From: Lithobates sylvaticus
Lineage: Eukaryota > Chordata > Amphibia > Anura > Ranidae
NCBI GenBank assembly: GCA_028564925.1
Contig: CM053026.1
Location: 133,597,155 to 133,661,154 of the forward strand
Reading direction: 5' to 3'
Length of the DNA stretch: 64,000 nucleotides
Shown here: in pieces, positions 44,801 to 56,649 of the stretch
Position numbering within the stretch: the stretch's first letter is position 1
How the letters are laid out: the number at the start of each line of letters is the position of its first letter
Position numbers and translations under genes: made by a program
The notes under the pieces: model-generated
What the model saw: only the letters and a program-made list of their open reading frames with translations
Told to the model about the DNA's origin: nothing
The model's database searches: none

Positions 44801-45341
44801 TTACAGACATACAAAAGTAAACCCTTTAAAGGGATGTATGTAGACTGCCATTGTTAATACCTTTCTGAACATGGTATTTTCCAGGCTGTTTCTAGCTTTA
44901 ATACTTTTGAAACACTGGTATGCTGTTAAATTTAGAACCCCTTAACTTCATGCTTGTTCAGTAAAAGGGTAAGTACTGAAACCATTGGATCAGCATGACA
45001 GTATTTCTGAAAAGAGAGGTCAGCAGTGTCAGCTTCCATATTCTTTCAGTACAGGTTTCCTGTACTTCAAGTATTTGTAAGAGGTTAAATGCACTGCTAG
45101 CCTTTAGAATTGTTTATTTTATGGAGCGTGCCTTGGCTAGTTAATTTTATTCCTCTGCCTGAAAATTCTGCCAAACCCATGGACCATCCATGAAGATAAG
45201 ATTAACCTAACAGCTTATAAGCCATACTAACCTACCCAATTTGTTCTTACACTTCCTTTCTCCAATCTTTTGACTCTCGTAGAAAAAGGGTAAACAAGGC
45301 AATAAATAAAGTTTCTGTGTCTAGACTCCATGTTTTGATCT
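41879..45341. other. unassigned intergenic DNA, 3.5 kb
   Basis: No gene, RNA or recognisable mobile element. Short open frames at 42284 and 43152 have no recognisable domain. This is the longest stretch in the window that may be unique host sequence. Confidence 0.4.
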
Positions 45342-45349
45342 CTCTAGCA

Positions 45350-46913
45350 CAGTGTTTCTCAACCTTTTTTCAGGCAAGTCATCCTTTAAAAATTTAACTG
45401 CAAAAAGTTGTAAACAGGGACTTATAGGGAGTATATATTCTTCTTTACCAATGACAGCTAGAACCAATCCACAAGTGGGTAGCCTTTGGGCGGTGGTGGT
45501 GCAGGGATCTAGAGACACTTCCTGACGAGGAGTGGGAACAATGTTTGAAGAATCTATTGGAGGTATCCTTATCCTCTTCACAGTGCCTAACTCAACTTTT
45601 TATCATTCACAGAGCCCATTATACCCCTTTAAAGCTATACTATTGGGGTAAAGCAGCTACACCAAATTGTCCAAGATGTACTACTGATACAGGTACACTT
45701 ATACATATGCTGTGGTGATGTCCCAAACTGCATCGCTACTGGGAGGGTATATTTAATACTTAAAATACTTAAAATTTATAAAACCCCCCCATTGTACATC
45801 GCAGCTCCCGGAGGGGACAAACAGACCCAAACAGACAAACAGAATTTCTTAGGTTCCACACAGGTCCATTTTGATCCAAAAATAGCATTGCTAGGGATTA
45901 TGCCGGAAGACACCCTCCCAGTTGAAATGCATGTGATGTGGTTGAGAACTATTTATATGGCTCCTAAACTTATATTACAAAAACAGATATCAAATTACCC
46001 GCCACTGATAGATCAGTGGATTAAGGCGATTAACCTTAATCTAAGATGAGAGGAATTGATATATAAACATAGGAGGAGCCCTAAAAATGTTTTAACAATT
46101 TGGCATTGGTGGCTAGTCTCCAATCTGTTTGAACAATCAGTTGAGTGAACTAATGATACTGATGAAAACCAACAATGACATAAGAGGGAGATAAGTATAC
46201 ATACTCCATTAAGGAGTAATAATGAGATGAGTAAAGATTGAAGCTCAGACTGGTGAGCATAAATATGGAAATGGTTTGTCTTTTTTTATTTTAAATTTTT
46301 TTTTGGGAGGTGTATCTGGGTGGGGTTATTTGTGGGAAATGTTTTGTATGTTGTTGAACAGTGGTTGTATTATGAAAAAAATAATAAAAACTATTTAATT
46401 GAAAAAAAAATGATGTACAATCTCGATGCACCCTTTAAAAATTATGGACAGCCTTGAGGCACCCCATTCTAAAATGTAAAAGCTATTCTAATAGTTTTAG
46501 ATAATGCAGCAACAACCACTAGTCCAAGTAGGACACCCAGCGTTAGAGGTGATTTATTCTTCCAAAGCAAATATGCTTTTGCACACTGGTACTGGTATTC
46601 CAATATTTCTCTTCTCCCTCAGTTTTTCTCCATCACTCAGCTAATGTGAGCCCCAGTGCTGATGGAGAGGAGCAGGGGAGGGTCACTATGCAGGCGACTG
46701 ACAACCTCCTTATCAACTGATGATGCCATTGGTCATTAGGACGCCGGAAGCTATAAGGTTGTAATGATGCGCAATGAAAACCTGTGATTTAGTTTAACTA
46801 ATAACGCAATCTTCACCCACACGCCGGCTTGTATACAATTTTTGGGCTCTTTTTAGGCATTTTGCCAAAGCACCCCTGAAGAAACCTCAAGGCACCCTAG
46901 TTGAAAAAGGCTG
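45350..46913. mobile_element. hAT-like repeat split by an L1/Tx1 tail
   Basis: The left end CAGTGTTTCTCAACCTTTTT and right end CTAGTTGAAAAAGGCTG are approximate inverted copies. The flanks CTCTAGCA and CTCTAGTG agree at six of eight bases. The inner GAGGCACCC/AAGGCACCCTAG text is typical of this family. The middle is an inserted LINE fragment. Confidence 0.65.
45421..46411 (+). mobile_element. L1/Tx1-type LINE, 3' fragment
   Basis: At about 45595-45760 the frame reads FIIHRAHYTPLKLYYWG, then a CPRC...H...C knuckle, the end region of L1/Tx1-type ORF2. A stop interrupts it at LW-stop-CPKL. The rest is 3' UTR ending in AATAAAAACTATTTAATTG plus an A-run (46400-46410). It is 5'-truncated and inactive. 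Confidence 0.75.
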
Positions 46914-46974
46914 CTCTAGTGTGTGCATTTACCATTTTTTGTTCTTATGTGAATACATATAATAAAAAGCCTTA

Positions 46975-47383
46975 TGCCTTGTACACACGGTCGGAATTTC
47001 CAATGGAAAAAGTCGGGATATTTTCATTGTATATTCCGACCGTGTGTATGCCCTATCAGACTTTTTCCATCCAAAATTCAGACGGACTTAGATAAAAGAA
47101 TATGTTCTATATTTTTCCGATGGAAAAAATTCCTATTGGAAAATCCGCTTGTCTGTATGCTTTTCCTACGCACCAAAAACCACGCATGCTCGGAATCAAG
47201 TCGGTGCATGCTCGGAAGCATTGAACTTAATTTTTCTCAGCTTGTCATAGTGTTGTACGTCACTGTGTTCTTGACGGTCGGAATTTGGTGTGACCGTGTG
47301 TATGCAAGACAGCTTGAGCGGAATTCCGTCGGAAAAACCTTCCAAGTTTATTCCGACGGGAAACCGGTCGTGTGTACAGGGCA
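46975..47383. mobile_element. Harbinger MITE e
   Basis: The ends are TGCCTTGTACACACGGTCGG and CGTGTGTACAGGGCA, with a perfect TTA duplication (46972-46974, 47384-47386). It is of the b/d/g subfamily. Confidence 0.9.
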
Positions 47384-47386
47384 TTA

Positions 47387-48681
47387 GGATTTTCTTGATT
47401 TAGCTGTTCTGTTCCTAGCTATCCATATGTAAAGGAAAACCAAACTACTGACAACTTTTGAAGTTATACTAATTCCTAACTAATGATGACAATGTTTTCG
47501 ACAGTCCAATGAAGGGAATGTAGGGGTCTGTAATCCTAAAAAAATGTGTGAGTTTCTCCTTTAAAGCCTCTGACTGAAGATGAACCCCATCAATGCCCTA
47601 TTAATAGAATTTAAAATAATACAACTATAAGGGAGCATTTGTTTGGCAAAAGCCCATACTGTTTCATATTACTTTCAATATTCTCAAATGCGTTTGTCTG
47701 CTTATATAAAGCCTGCAGCCAATAATCATGCATCGGTGAGCTGTCCCATATTAGCAGTAAACCCATGTACTGAGAGAGACCTCAAGCTGTATACAGAAGA
47801 GTCTGTACGCTGCATATGTCAATCTGCTCCCATATCAAACAAAAAACAAGCCAGTAGCATTTTTAAAAATAAAATAAAAAGTTGCAGATTATGATTTTTC
47901 ATGTCAAAAATTAAAGTAGGAATAACTACTTAAGGTATTAAAGAAAGGCTTGTAAAATGTATATTAGCACAAAACTACACCCAAAAGAATTTTAATAATA
48001 CACCTAATTTCAATGAAATTAACTTTAATAATACCTAATTTCATTGAAAACATAGAACCTAATGACTTTGTCCAAATAATTCTTTCTATGTTTCAAAAGT
48101 CAAGGGTCCATCAGACTTGCTGTATTAAATTTGTATTTTTTTTGTAGAACAGCATGTAAACAAAATTGAATAATATATAAAATAGCATAGAGATAAATAG
48201 TAAGGAATGTGAGGGACATGCATTCAGTCTCCTTGTTATATAAATCTGTGTGCCTGTCACTGCTCCAACCTCTATCTTTCTAGTGATATTGGAATGCATG
48301 AGAGCCATAGCGTGTTCACTTTTGTCTATCCAGTTTTATACTTCTGTCCTTCAGCACAGGGCATTTAATGTATTCATTATAAGGGTCACCTACTGATGTC
48401 TGTTCTGCTGCCAGTTTGACAAGCTTCACATCCTCTTCATTCCCTTGGGCAAAACCAATATATTAGTATAACATCCTATATACACTTGTGAACAATGCAC
48501 TGTACCTATATTGTAACAATTAAATTGTGCTTTCAGGAAGGGAAATAGAATGTGTTTACGCCTCACTGCAAATATTCTAGGATCAGACGCAAGCTAGAAA
48601 CAAAAGATAAGTGGATTCTCTTTTGATAGATGCAATCATTTCTTATATTAAAATATATCCGTTTCTGACCAAAAGTGACAA

Positions 48682-48712
<31 letters not shown>

Positions 48713-49199
48713 CTGTATATATATACACAATTTTCACAAAATTTCATCAATAGTGGTTTATGATTTTAACATGATGAAAATAATAAATAATGAAACTAAA
48801 AATATTATAGAGGAAATGTATGAAAAGTTTTCTGACTATACTTTAAAATAGTTCTGGGAAACTGTCCAGAATATTTTGGCTTAGCTTGAAAAGTGCAGAA
48901 CTGTGTGTCATTCACTAAGTTCTGCAAAAATTGTAAGATGAGCTGACATATTACAAGACAAACTAATACCCAGGATTTTCTAAAATGGAAACATGCATGA
49001 CTACAAAAACATAATTGGGTTGATTTACTAAAGGAGCTGAGTCTGTTCACATAGCAAAATGAATGTTCATTTGCAAAGTGAATATTAGTGAGTAAGGTGA
49101 GGCTGTGTTCATTTTGAATAACCAATCATGCATAAGGGAAATAAAAACAGGATATTTCTAACACATCAAATTGAACAAAACTCCCCCTATTCACCAACA
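47387..49199. other. unassigned intergenic DNA
   Basis: AT-rich. It holds a (TA)n tract at 48684-48728 and, at about 49015-49140, one arm of the GGGTT(G/T)ATTTACTAAAG repeat also seen at 59880. No gene recognised. Confidence 0.4.
48684..48728. repeat. (TA)n microsatellite
   Basis: GTGTATATATA... with one interruption (ACTGTATATA). Confidence 0.95.
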
Positions 49200-49646
49200 T
49201 TAACGTGGTTCTAAAGGCTTTCTATGCATTAAGGTAAAAAAATCCTTCTCTGTGCAGCAGCCTCCCAACATCCCCCAATACTTACCTGAGCCCCATTGCA
49301 AACCAGCAATGTGTGCAAGAGCCTCGGCTCTCCAGGAGCTCCCCCTCCTCATTGGCTGAGACAGCAGTGAGAGACATTGGCTCCCACTGCTGTTAAACAC
49401 AGCTAGTGAGCCAATGAGGAGACAGAAGGGGCGGGCTGGGCCATGGCCCTGTGTGTAAATGGACACGCAGAGCAGCGACCTGGGTGTGAGCCTGTTTAGT
49501 CTGGGGCACTCGGCAGGAGGAAGGGGCCAGGAGTGGTTGGGGACCTGAGAAGAGGAGGATCATGGCTGCTCTATGCAAAACCACTGCACAAAGTAGGCAA
49601 GTATGACATGTTTTTTTTTTTTTAATTGCCTTTAATATCACTTTAA
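49200..49646. mobile_element. TTAA-flanked MITE, GTGGTTCTAAAGGC family
   Basis: TTAACGTGGTTCTAAAGGC at the left and GCCTTTAATATCACTTTAA at the right are inverted repeats with TTAA at both edges. The inner part is GC-rich, with CCTCATTGGCT and AGCCAATGAGG forming an inner inverted pair. Confidence 0.85.
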
Positions 49647-49656
49647 GCCCTCGTTC

Positions 49657-51310
49657 ACACAGGTCCAATTTGTCATGCGATTTGACAGTTTCAAATCACA
49701 TGGCAAGTCGCATCCCATTTCCGGCAATACAACCACTCATATCGCCACGAATGTAGCAATTATGAAAAAGGTTCCTGCACTACTTTTTTCCAATTTTATT
49801 GTGAGTTGCAAAGACTTCTGATAAATGAATGCGAGAACAAAGAGAAGTAGGGTTGGGACTTGACATGAGGCATGTTGATGTGTATAATAGTATATGGAGT
49901 ATATATGAATAAATTGAATGTCACAATCCCCTAGGGATAAATCATAATAATAAGCATACTAAAACCGATAACGGTGAAACATTTATTATACAGAATGTAG
50001 TCATAAAGAATCAATGGATATAATCATAATAATACATTTAATGGCAAATAAGCATGATTTGTGACAAACAGAACAAATGATAAACAATCAGAAATATACA
50101 GATAATTAATACATGATTTACATGATATGTGAAGTTGATAAAGATTGTAATATGATACAGTTATCAGGGCAAACTTATACTTGGCACCCATAGATGAACA
50201 CTCAACGCGTTTCATGGCCTGTTGCCAATCCTCATGAGTTGGATGTGGGAATGAGCTAAAAAATAATATATAAATTATTAAATTATCTATAGGGATCCAC
50301 TATTCCCCATAGATGGGAAAAAGACGGAGGATAGAAAGAGAAAAAGAGGAAGCATTTTCAGTATTCCTTACAATGCAGCCCATAAATGATGGCATTAATT
50401 AAAAAGTATATTTATCAAATATGGGTACATGTCAAAAACACAGGAATGTGCCAGTTGATAATTAGTGCATATGTAGTAACCATGTATATGAATGCCAGTT
50501 TATCTACTGGCACATTCCTGCGTTTTGACATGTATATGTACCCATATTTGATATATATACTTTTTAATTAATCATTTTCATTATTTTCACATTCCCTGCC
50601 ATTATACATACCCAATTACACTTTCACGCACTCATACTCATATTCACTCCACACCCACACACAATTAAGCTACTCATCATTTTCATTGACTGCTTCTTAT
50701 TATTTCACTTTATATTTGTACACAGATTTGGGCAGATGACAATCATGCACACATTTCACTATATGACGATTGGCAACAGGCCATGAAACGCGTTGAGTGG
50801 TCATCTATGGGTGCCCAGTATGAGTTTGCCCTGATAACTGTATCATATTACAATCTTTATCAACTTCACATATCATGTAAATCATGTATCAATTATCTGT
50901 ATATTTTTGATTGTTTATCATTTATTCTGTCTGTCACAAATCATGCTTATTGATTATTCGCCATTAAATGTATTATTATGATTATATACATTGATTCTTT
51001 ATGACTACATTCTGTATCATAAATGTTTCACCGTTATCAGTTTTAGTATGCTTATTATTATTATTATGAATTATCCCTAGGGGATTGTTTGTGACATTCA
51101 ATTTATTCATATATACTCCATATATTATTATACACATCGACATGTAAAGTCCCAACCCCACTTCTCTTTGTCCTCACATAACTTTAAGGGATGGAGGTAT
51201 GCTGATGTTGTTGTTGTAGGTTGAGACAGGTCACATTCATTTCTAATTTTCTGATAAATGAAGTCTCAAGCGACAATGAAATTGGCAATGTAAATCGCAC
51301 TGATCTGCGG
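49657..51310. repeat. foldback (long inverted repeat), about 1.3 kb
   Basis: The outer arms at about 49845-50235 and 50768-51180 are reverse complements at roughly 90% by eye. They share AACGCGTTTCATGGCCTGTTG, CAGTTATCAGGGCAAACT-type and CCCCTAGGGATAA blocks. A second, inner pair of arms at about 50394-50460 and 50500-50575 carries CAGGAATGTGCCAG and CTGGCACATTCCTG. Edges from 49657 and up to 51310 (GTCGCATCCC..., GTAAATCGCAC) may be a host MITE into which the foldback inserted. It is non-coding. Confidence 0.85.
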
Positions 51311-51546
51311 CCTTGGCTGAGTTGGATGTAGTAGAGAATTATCTAGGGAAGTATCTGGGAATGCACATAGATAATAATCTGGACTGGAGCAAGAAAATGA
51401 AGTGCTCTATAGGAAGGGCCAGAGCTGCCTCTATTTTTTGAGGAGGCTTGGGCCTTTTAACATCTGCTGGACGATGCTGAAAATGTTTTATGAGTCTGTT
51501 GTGGCCAGTGATCTCCTGTATGCAGTTTCTTGCTGGGGAAGCAGAC
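51309..51546 (+). mobile_element. L2/Rex1-type LINE, part before the Harbinger insertion
   Basis: It encodes the end of a LINE reverse-transcriptase region: YLGMHIDNNLDWSKK, then after one frameshift near 51400 YRKGQSCLYFLRRLG and ASDLLYAVSCWGSRL. The text continues in frame after the Harbinger element at 59179. The copy is 5'-truncated. Confidence 0.8.
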
Positions 51547-52063
51547 TAAAGCCCCATACACACGGTCGGACAATCCGCGGACCAGGTCGGTCGGATTCTG
51601 TCCGTCGTACTTTGTCCGATGTTGGTGTTGCGTACACACGGTCGGACTACGTTGTCGGAATATCCGGTCTGGAAGAACGTCGTGACGTAAGTCGTCGTCC
51701 ACGAGATTAGAAAAGGGAAGTTCAGCACCACGTCAGGCACCCGTTGGGCTCCTTCTGCTGATCCCGTGTTTATCGAGAGTTAGTCGAAGTTTGGTGACTT
51801 AAGATTCGCGCTTCTCAGTTTTCTGACTCAGATCGTTACTGCTCTTCAGTTTGTGCTTGTCGTGCGTATCTGTTTATTAGTGCGTGTAGTCAGTTCGCAT
51901 TTGTTGGTCATTGCGGCCTATATCTTGATATAGGACGCTTTGATTTGCACTGCTTATTGTCTGCTCGTTTCTGGTATTCATTTCGTTCTTTCAGGCCTTG
52001 CTGTTTATCGGTGCTTTCTGTTTGTCCGTTCTGACCAGCCGACCTTTTGTGACCTTGTGAGCG

Positions 52064-54221
52064 ATGTTTCCTGTGCGTACTCGTCGCCGAGTTCGTGCTG
52101 TACGCGGAATTGGTGTCGGGCTTTTAGCTTTGAGCCAAGACCCGTCCATGAACAGAGTGACGAGGAGTATGTGGACCAAGAATTGGTTGCTTCAGCGTGA
52201 CCAATTCTCGCACATGCCTTTGCTTCGTGAGATCCGGGAGAATAATCCTGATGATTTCAGGAACTTTCTCAGGATGACGGACCCCGATTTTCACCGTCTT
52301 TTGGCTTTGCTGACCCCCTTTATCAGCCGGCAGGATACCTGCATGAGACAAGCCATTACTCCGGAGCAGAGGCTTGTTGCCACGTTGAGGTACTTGGCGA
52401 CAGGGAGAAGTCTTCAGGATTTGAAGTTCTCTTCAGGTATCTCTCCCCAGGCCCTGGAATCATTATTCCAGAGACCTGTTCTGCCATCATCCAGGTCCTG
52501 CAGGAGGACTATATTAAGGTAACATTTCTCCTTTACTATTCCCTTCTATGTATGCTCTGTTTGCTAATGTCTTCTATTTTTGACCTCCTTCCCTAATTAC
52601 CATGCTTGCAATATGTTCTAATATGCTGTGCCCCTTTTCTCCTTCATGCATTTTCCCCTTCACTTACCTCCCCAGCATGCTCTTCTGCCCCAATAGACAC
52701 CTATGGCCTAGTCACTTAATCAATGTCTTTTGTCTGCTGCATAGTATTGTTTGCCCCCAAACACCCCCTAAAATATGCACAAATGTTTGCTGTGTGGTTT
52801 ACTTCATGTAGAGCCCCTTTTTATTTATTTTTTGGGGGGGGGGGGGGGCAAACTCATTAGGAACCCCCTCCCCCAACTGCTCTGTCAGATGGTACCAATC
52901 CTTTATCTGCTGGCTTTCCCAAGGTCCATACACACTATATACCTACCTCTTTATAGTGGGCATCTTTAGGGATGAATTCAGCAAAGCATGTAGTGCAAGG
53001 GGCTGCCTCCATACATTCCATTTCCTATTTTTTTGTCTTCTTTCCCTCCTATTAGCTTGCTTGGTAATTTCATAATGTCACAATGTGCCTGCCTTTTTTT
53101 TTTGGGGGGGGGGGGGGGTTGAAATGTTATTTTATCTTTCCTGGGGGCTGCCAATAGTGTTAAGTACAGAGGGTCTGGCCAAACTAGCACACATTATTGA
53201 GCCATTTGCCAATCAATGAAGTGCAGAGGGTTACCTGTCCACCCCCCCCCCCAAAACCCTAGTTATTGCCAATGGCCCATCAGAAGTGGGGGGATTGATG
53301 GGGGGTGAGTAATCTGTGAAGGGGAGCCTCTACTTTTCTGTGCAAATACTTTTCAGCCTCCAATTTTATACAATGCTCCTGTTCCAAGATGTTGATTGTC
53401 TAATCTGCTTGCAATGTTTAGGTGCAAAGTGACTAATTTTTTTTTCTTGTTTCACTCCACAGTTCCCTTCCACGCCACAGGAATGGCAGACTGTGGCCTC
53501 CCACTTTGCCAGCCGTTGGGACTTTCCTAACTGCGGAGGGGCAATTGATGGGAAACACGTCCGCATCGTCCCACCGCCCAACTCGGGGTCCTACTATTAT
53601 AATTATAAAGGGTTTAATAGTGTAGTGATGTTGGCGGTGGTGTCGGCAACATACGAGTTTATGTATGTGGACGTGGGGATGAACGGCCGGATCTCGGATG
53701 GTGGTGCCATTACGCACACGGAGTTCTACTGGCGTCTCCAAAGTGGCAGTCTGTGCTTGCCACCTCCAGAGGAGAATGCCGAAGGACTCCCCTTCGTCTT
53801 TGTCGCAGATGAAGCGTTTGCGTTGACTCCCCATGTGATGAGGCCGTTCCCAATGAGGACCCTCACCCCGGACCAGAGGGTCTTCAACTACAGGCTGTCC
53901 AGAGCCAGAAGAGTGGTGGAGAACACTTTTGGCATCCTGGCCAGCCGCTTCCGCCTGTTCCTGACGGCATTTAACTTGGCGGAATACAAACTGAACCACA
54001 TAGTTCTTGCCTGTTGCATATTGCACAACTTCCTCAAAAGACATAACAGGAACTATGTGGTGCCCGTTGGCCCAGATGTGGAGGGCCCTCCAAATGCGGA
54101 CCTCACAGCCCTTCAAGTGGCATGTCCAGGCTTGCCCCCTCTAAATGCCCGCGTGGTCCGCGAGCAATATATGGAGTACTTTGTGGGTAGGGGAGCCATT
54201 GCTCTGCCTGACGATGTGTGA
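52064..54221 (+). pseudogene. Harbinger transposase, two exons, one frameshift
   Basis: Exon 1 (52064-52518) starts MFPVRTRRRVR and carries the N-terminal helix-turn-helix region (ITPEQRLVATLRYLATG, SLQDLKFSSGISPQAL). The intron runs 52519-53462 (GTAACA...CTCCACAG) in phase 0. Exon 2 (53463-54221) holds the DDE nuclease: GAIDGKH, FVADEAF and RVVENTFG give Asp29, Asp116 and Glu153 of the exon, with 36 residues between the last two. The full protein would be about 404 residues, like HARBI1-type transposases. One base appears to be missing at about 52455-52457, just after SPQAL. The same bases read in the next frame give the usual IIIPETCSAIIQVLQEDYIK continuation, so the copy is probably inactive unless the error is in the assembly. 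The role is to cut and paste the element, acting in the nucleus with a Myb-like partner. A polyadenylation signal AATAAA lies just after the stop at about 54233. Confidence 0.93.
52519..53462 (+). other. transposase intron with oligo-G runs
   Basis: Intron with donor GTAACA and a pyrimidine-rich acceptor (TTCTTGTTTCACTCCACAG). It has runs of 12-14 G at about 52836-52849 and 53104-53118 and a C-run at about 53242-53252. No other feature seen. Confidence 0.8.
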
Positions 54222-55295
54222 GAGGCATTTTTTAATAAATCTGATATTTCAACCAACCTATGATTTCTTGTCATTTCAGTCTTCTTTTTAGCTTATTTTA
54301 CCTTGACATTTTTTCCCTTTGCCTTCCACAGTGGGAATGCACTTTCTGGGCAAAAGGAGGTAACAGTCTCTTCTTCCCAAAAAGATTATTCTCATGTTGT
54401 GTGTTTGCTACCTAATCTTTGGTCTAGAGAAGGTTTGTACTGCATAACTGACACCCAAAATACTCCTTTTCATCACCAGGTCTGACATGTGTGTATTCTC
54501 AAAAATGCTGTGCTCCGTGTTTTCGTACAAAGCACTGTGGGTGTCATTTACATAAGTCAAATCCGCTATGCTCTACAAGTGCATTGAAAAAGTTCCCTGG
54601 GAAAGAAAATTGCAGTGCAAAGTGGATTTGCCTTTAGTAAATAACACCCATTGCCCCCCATATCCTTTACATTTTACATACATAATGCATTGTGTTTTTT
54701 AAATAAGGAAGCCACACATTTAGAAAAATAAAAAAGTTTACTTGGAAAACATTCACAAGTGCGTTTACAATCTTCACGCCAAAACTGACAACATCTTGGT
54801 TATTTACAACATTGTTTACAAACATTCCGCAATTGGTAAAACCAGGCATGGAGCTAAACAGAACCTATGAACTAGGAAAGTTCAACTTTGTAAAGTGAAG
54901 ACAAGATCAGACATGACTATATGTTCAAAGTGTGTTTGATCTTGCCTTCATCACATGGGGGGGTCACCCCCGGAAAGTGGAAATTTAGAACATGCATACA
55001 ATTTGGGTCTGAAAATGGTCATTAGATGGTAAAACACATGCCTAGAAGCTTCAAAAGTGCCATTTTCCATCATGGGGATGAATGGACGTTTTTTGGGGGT
55101 GCAACCCCTTCACCACAACCACTTTCGTAGTTCGTAAAGTGTTTGCACCCCCAAAAAAACGTTGGCATTCATCCACCATGATGGGAGCTAGCACATGTGG
55201 ACACAATGTGTGCATGTTCCAAATTTCACACAGTTTTTAAGTTGCAAATGTGTTCAGAAGCTGGCACAAATGTGTGTTAATTACTTGGTGCGTTT
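54222..55295. other. Harbinger spacer with a small nested MITE and an inverted repeat
   Basis: Lies between the tails of the transposase and the convergent Myb-like gene. 54538-54650 is a small MITE with TGGGTGTCATTTACATAAG and CTTTAGTAAATAACACCCA ends. 55068-55113 and 55141-55184 are reverse complements of about 43 bases (CATCATGG...GGATGAATG...CGTTTTTTGGGGGTGCAA). No gene seen. Confidence 0.75.
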
Positions 55296-56644
55296 TCATA
55301 TTTTTCCTAAAACATCAATGATGTTCTTCAATTTTTGTTGAACATCATTGATGTTTTGCTTTATGTAATCTAGATCTCTATTGCAGACCATTATCTCCCC
55401 GATGAGTACGTGGGCACTCTCTGTGGTAAAGTGCGATTTTTCTTCCACAGCATCCACGTCACCTAAAAACCACAAACAAACAAAAATGGGGTGTTGGAAA
55501 TGAGGCAGCCATACATGGATTAGCTTACCAGTAGCTGTGTTCTCCCACACTCACCTGTTGTGGTGACAATTTCTCCAAGTTCGATGATCTCTCCTTCCTC
55601 CTCCTCCTCCTCTGCTTCTGCTCTTTCCCCTTTTTTGGGAGGTGTTGGTTTGGGGGTTTCCTCAGACGGCCCAAGTTTTCGCTCCCCTATGAGAATGTAC
55701 AAAAGGAAGATTTAGCAACACAATCTATTGAGGGCAGAAATAGGAAATGACAAACATTGCTTGAAAGTGACGGACACTATTTTAGTTTGGCCAGTTACAA
55801 ATGCCAACTACATGAATGTAGTCACTTTGTAAAGGTGCTAAACTGACTAGCTTTTTGGTAGAAGTTTGTGTGATGGAGACACCCCTCTAGTATCCACTGG
55901 AGCACATGTGTGGAAAAGCCTAATAAAAAGGGGGTTTGGGTGTCCCAGCACTAGTGCTCTAGAGTCCAGATGGGTAAACAGCTACTGGGTGACCTCTCCT
56001 TTACATTGAATAAATTGGCTTTACATTCTTGATGACATTTCTAGTGAGAACAAACTTCCTTTCCCCAAAAAAAACACCAAACATCGTATTATAAGTGGCC
56101 GAACGATCGAGGTTGCGTACGATCGAATGGACACACACACACACGACCATGACAGTGGCAGAAAGATCGAGGCTGAGTACGATCGAATGCACAGACGAAC
56201 CTGAAAGTGGCCATTTTGGAATGTACAACTTTGTAAAAATCAAACCACATGGAGCAGTATGCAATCAAACACAAAACACAACTACTTACTTTTTTGAAGA
56301 ATTCGCTTGATCTTTCTGTACTGATCGGCCTCCCTCAGTTTCAGGTCTGACCAGCGTTTCCTCAGTTGCTCCTTGGATCGTTGTACCCCAAAATTATTGT
56401 ACAGCCTTCTCACAACTTTAGACATGATCTTGGCCTTGCGGACATTGGGGTTGAGGTAAGGCCCATACTTCCCATCATAGTCGCTCCTCTTTAATATGTC
56501 CACCATCTCCAACATTTCTCCAAATGACATATTTGAGGCCTTGAATTTCAGGCTCCGGGATCGGGACGTTTCTGCCTCCGGACTTTCCTCGTCCTCCTCC
56601 TCGTTGGTGGGATATTTGGGGCGCACCTGCTGTGTCCACGCCAT
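55296..56644 (-). CDS. Myb/SANT-like accessory protein of Harbinger, three exons
   Basis: Exon 1 runs 56644-56290, exon 2 55686-55555 and exon 3 55462-55296, all minus strand. All introns are GT-AG and phase 1, and the joined length is 654 bases (217 residues), open throughout. I chose the start MAWTQQVRPKYP because a good acceptor (TTCTCTTTACAG) lies 20 bases upstream, so the longer in-frame extension is probably not translated. Residues about 45-118 are a Myb/SANT-like (trihelix-type) DNA-binding domain: LEMVDILKRSDYDGKYG, RKAKIMSKVVRRLYNNFG, EQLRKRWSDLKLRE. Next comes a Lys-Glu rich acidic linker, then a C-terminal coiled-coil-like helix (IKQNINDVQQKLKNIIDVLG). In known Harbinger elements the Myb-like partner binds the transposon ends and carries the transposase into the nucleus; I infer the same here. 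It runs convergent to the transposase and divergent from the MADF gene. Confidence 0.88.
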
Positions 56645-56649
56645 GTGCT

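Noticed and set aside
53433-54116. 227-codon minus-strand frame
   Set aside because: Antisense reading of transposase exon 2, which carries the catalytic motifs on the plus strand.
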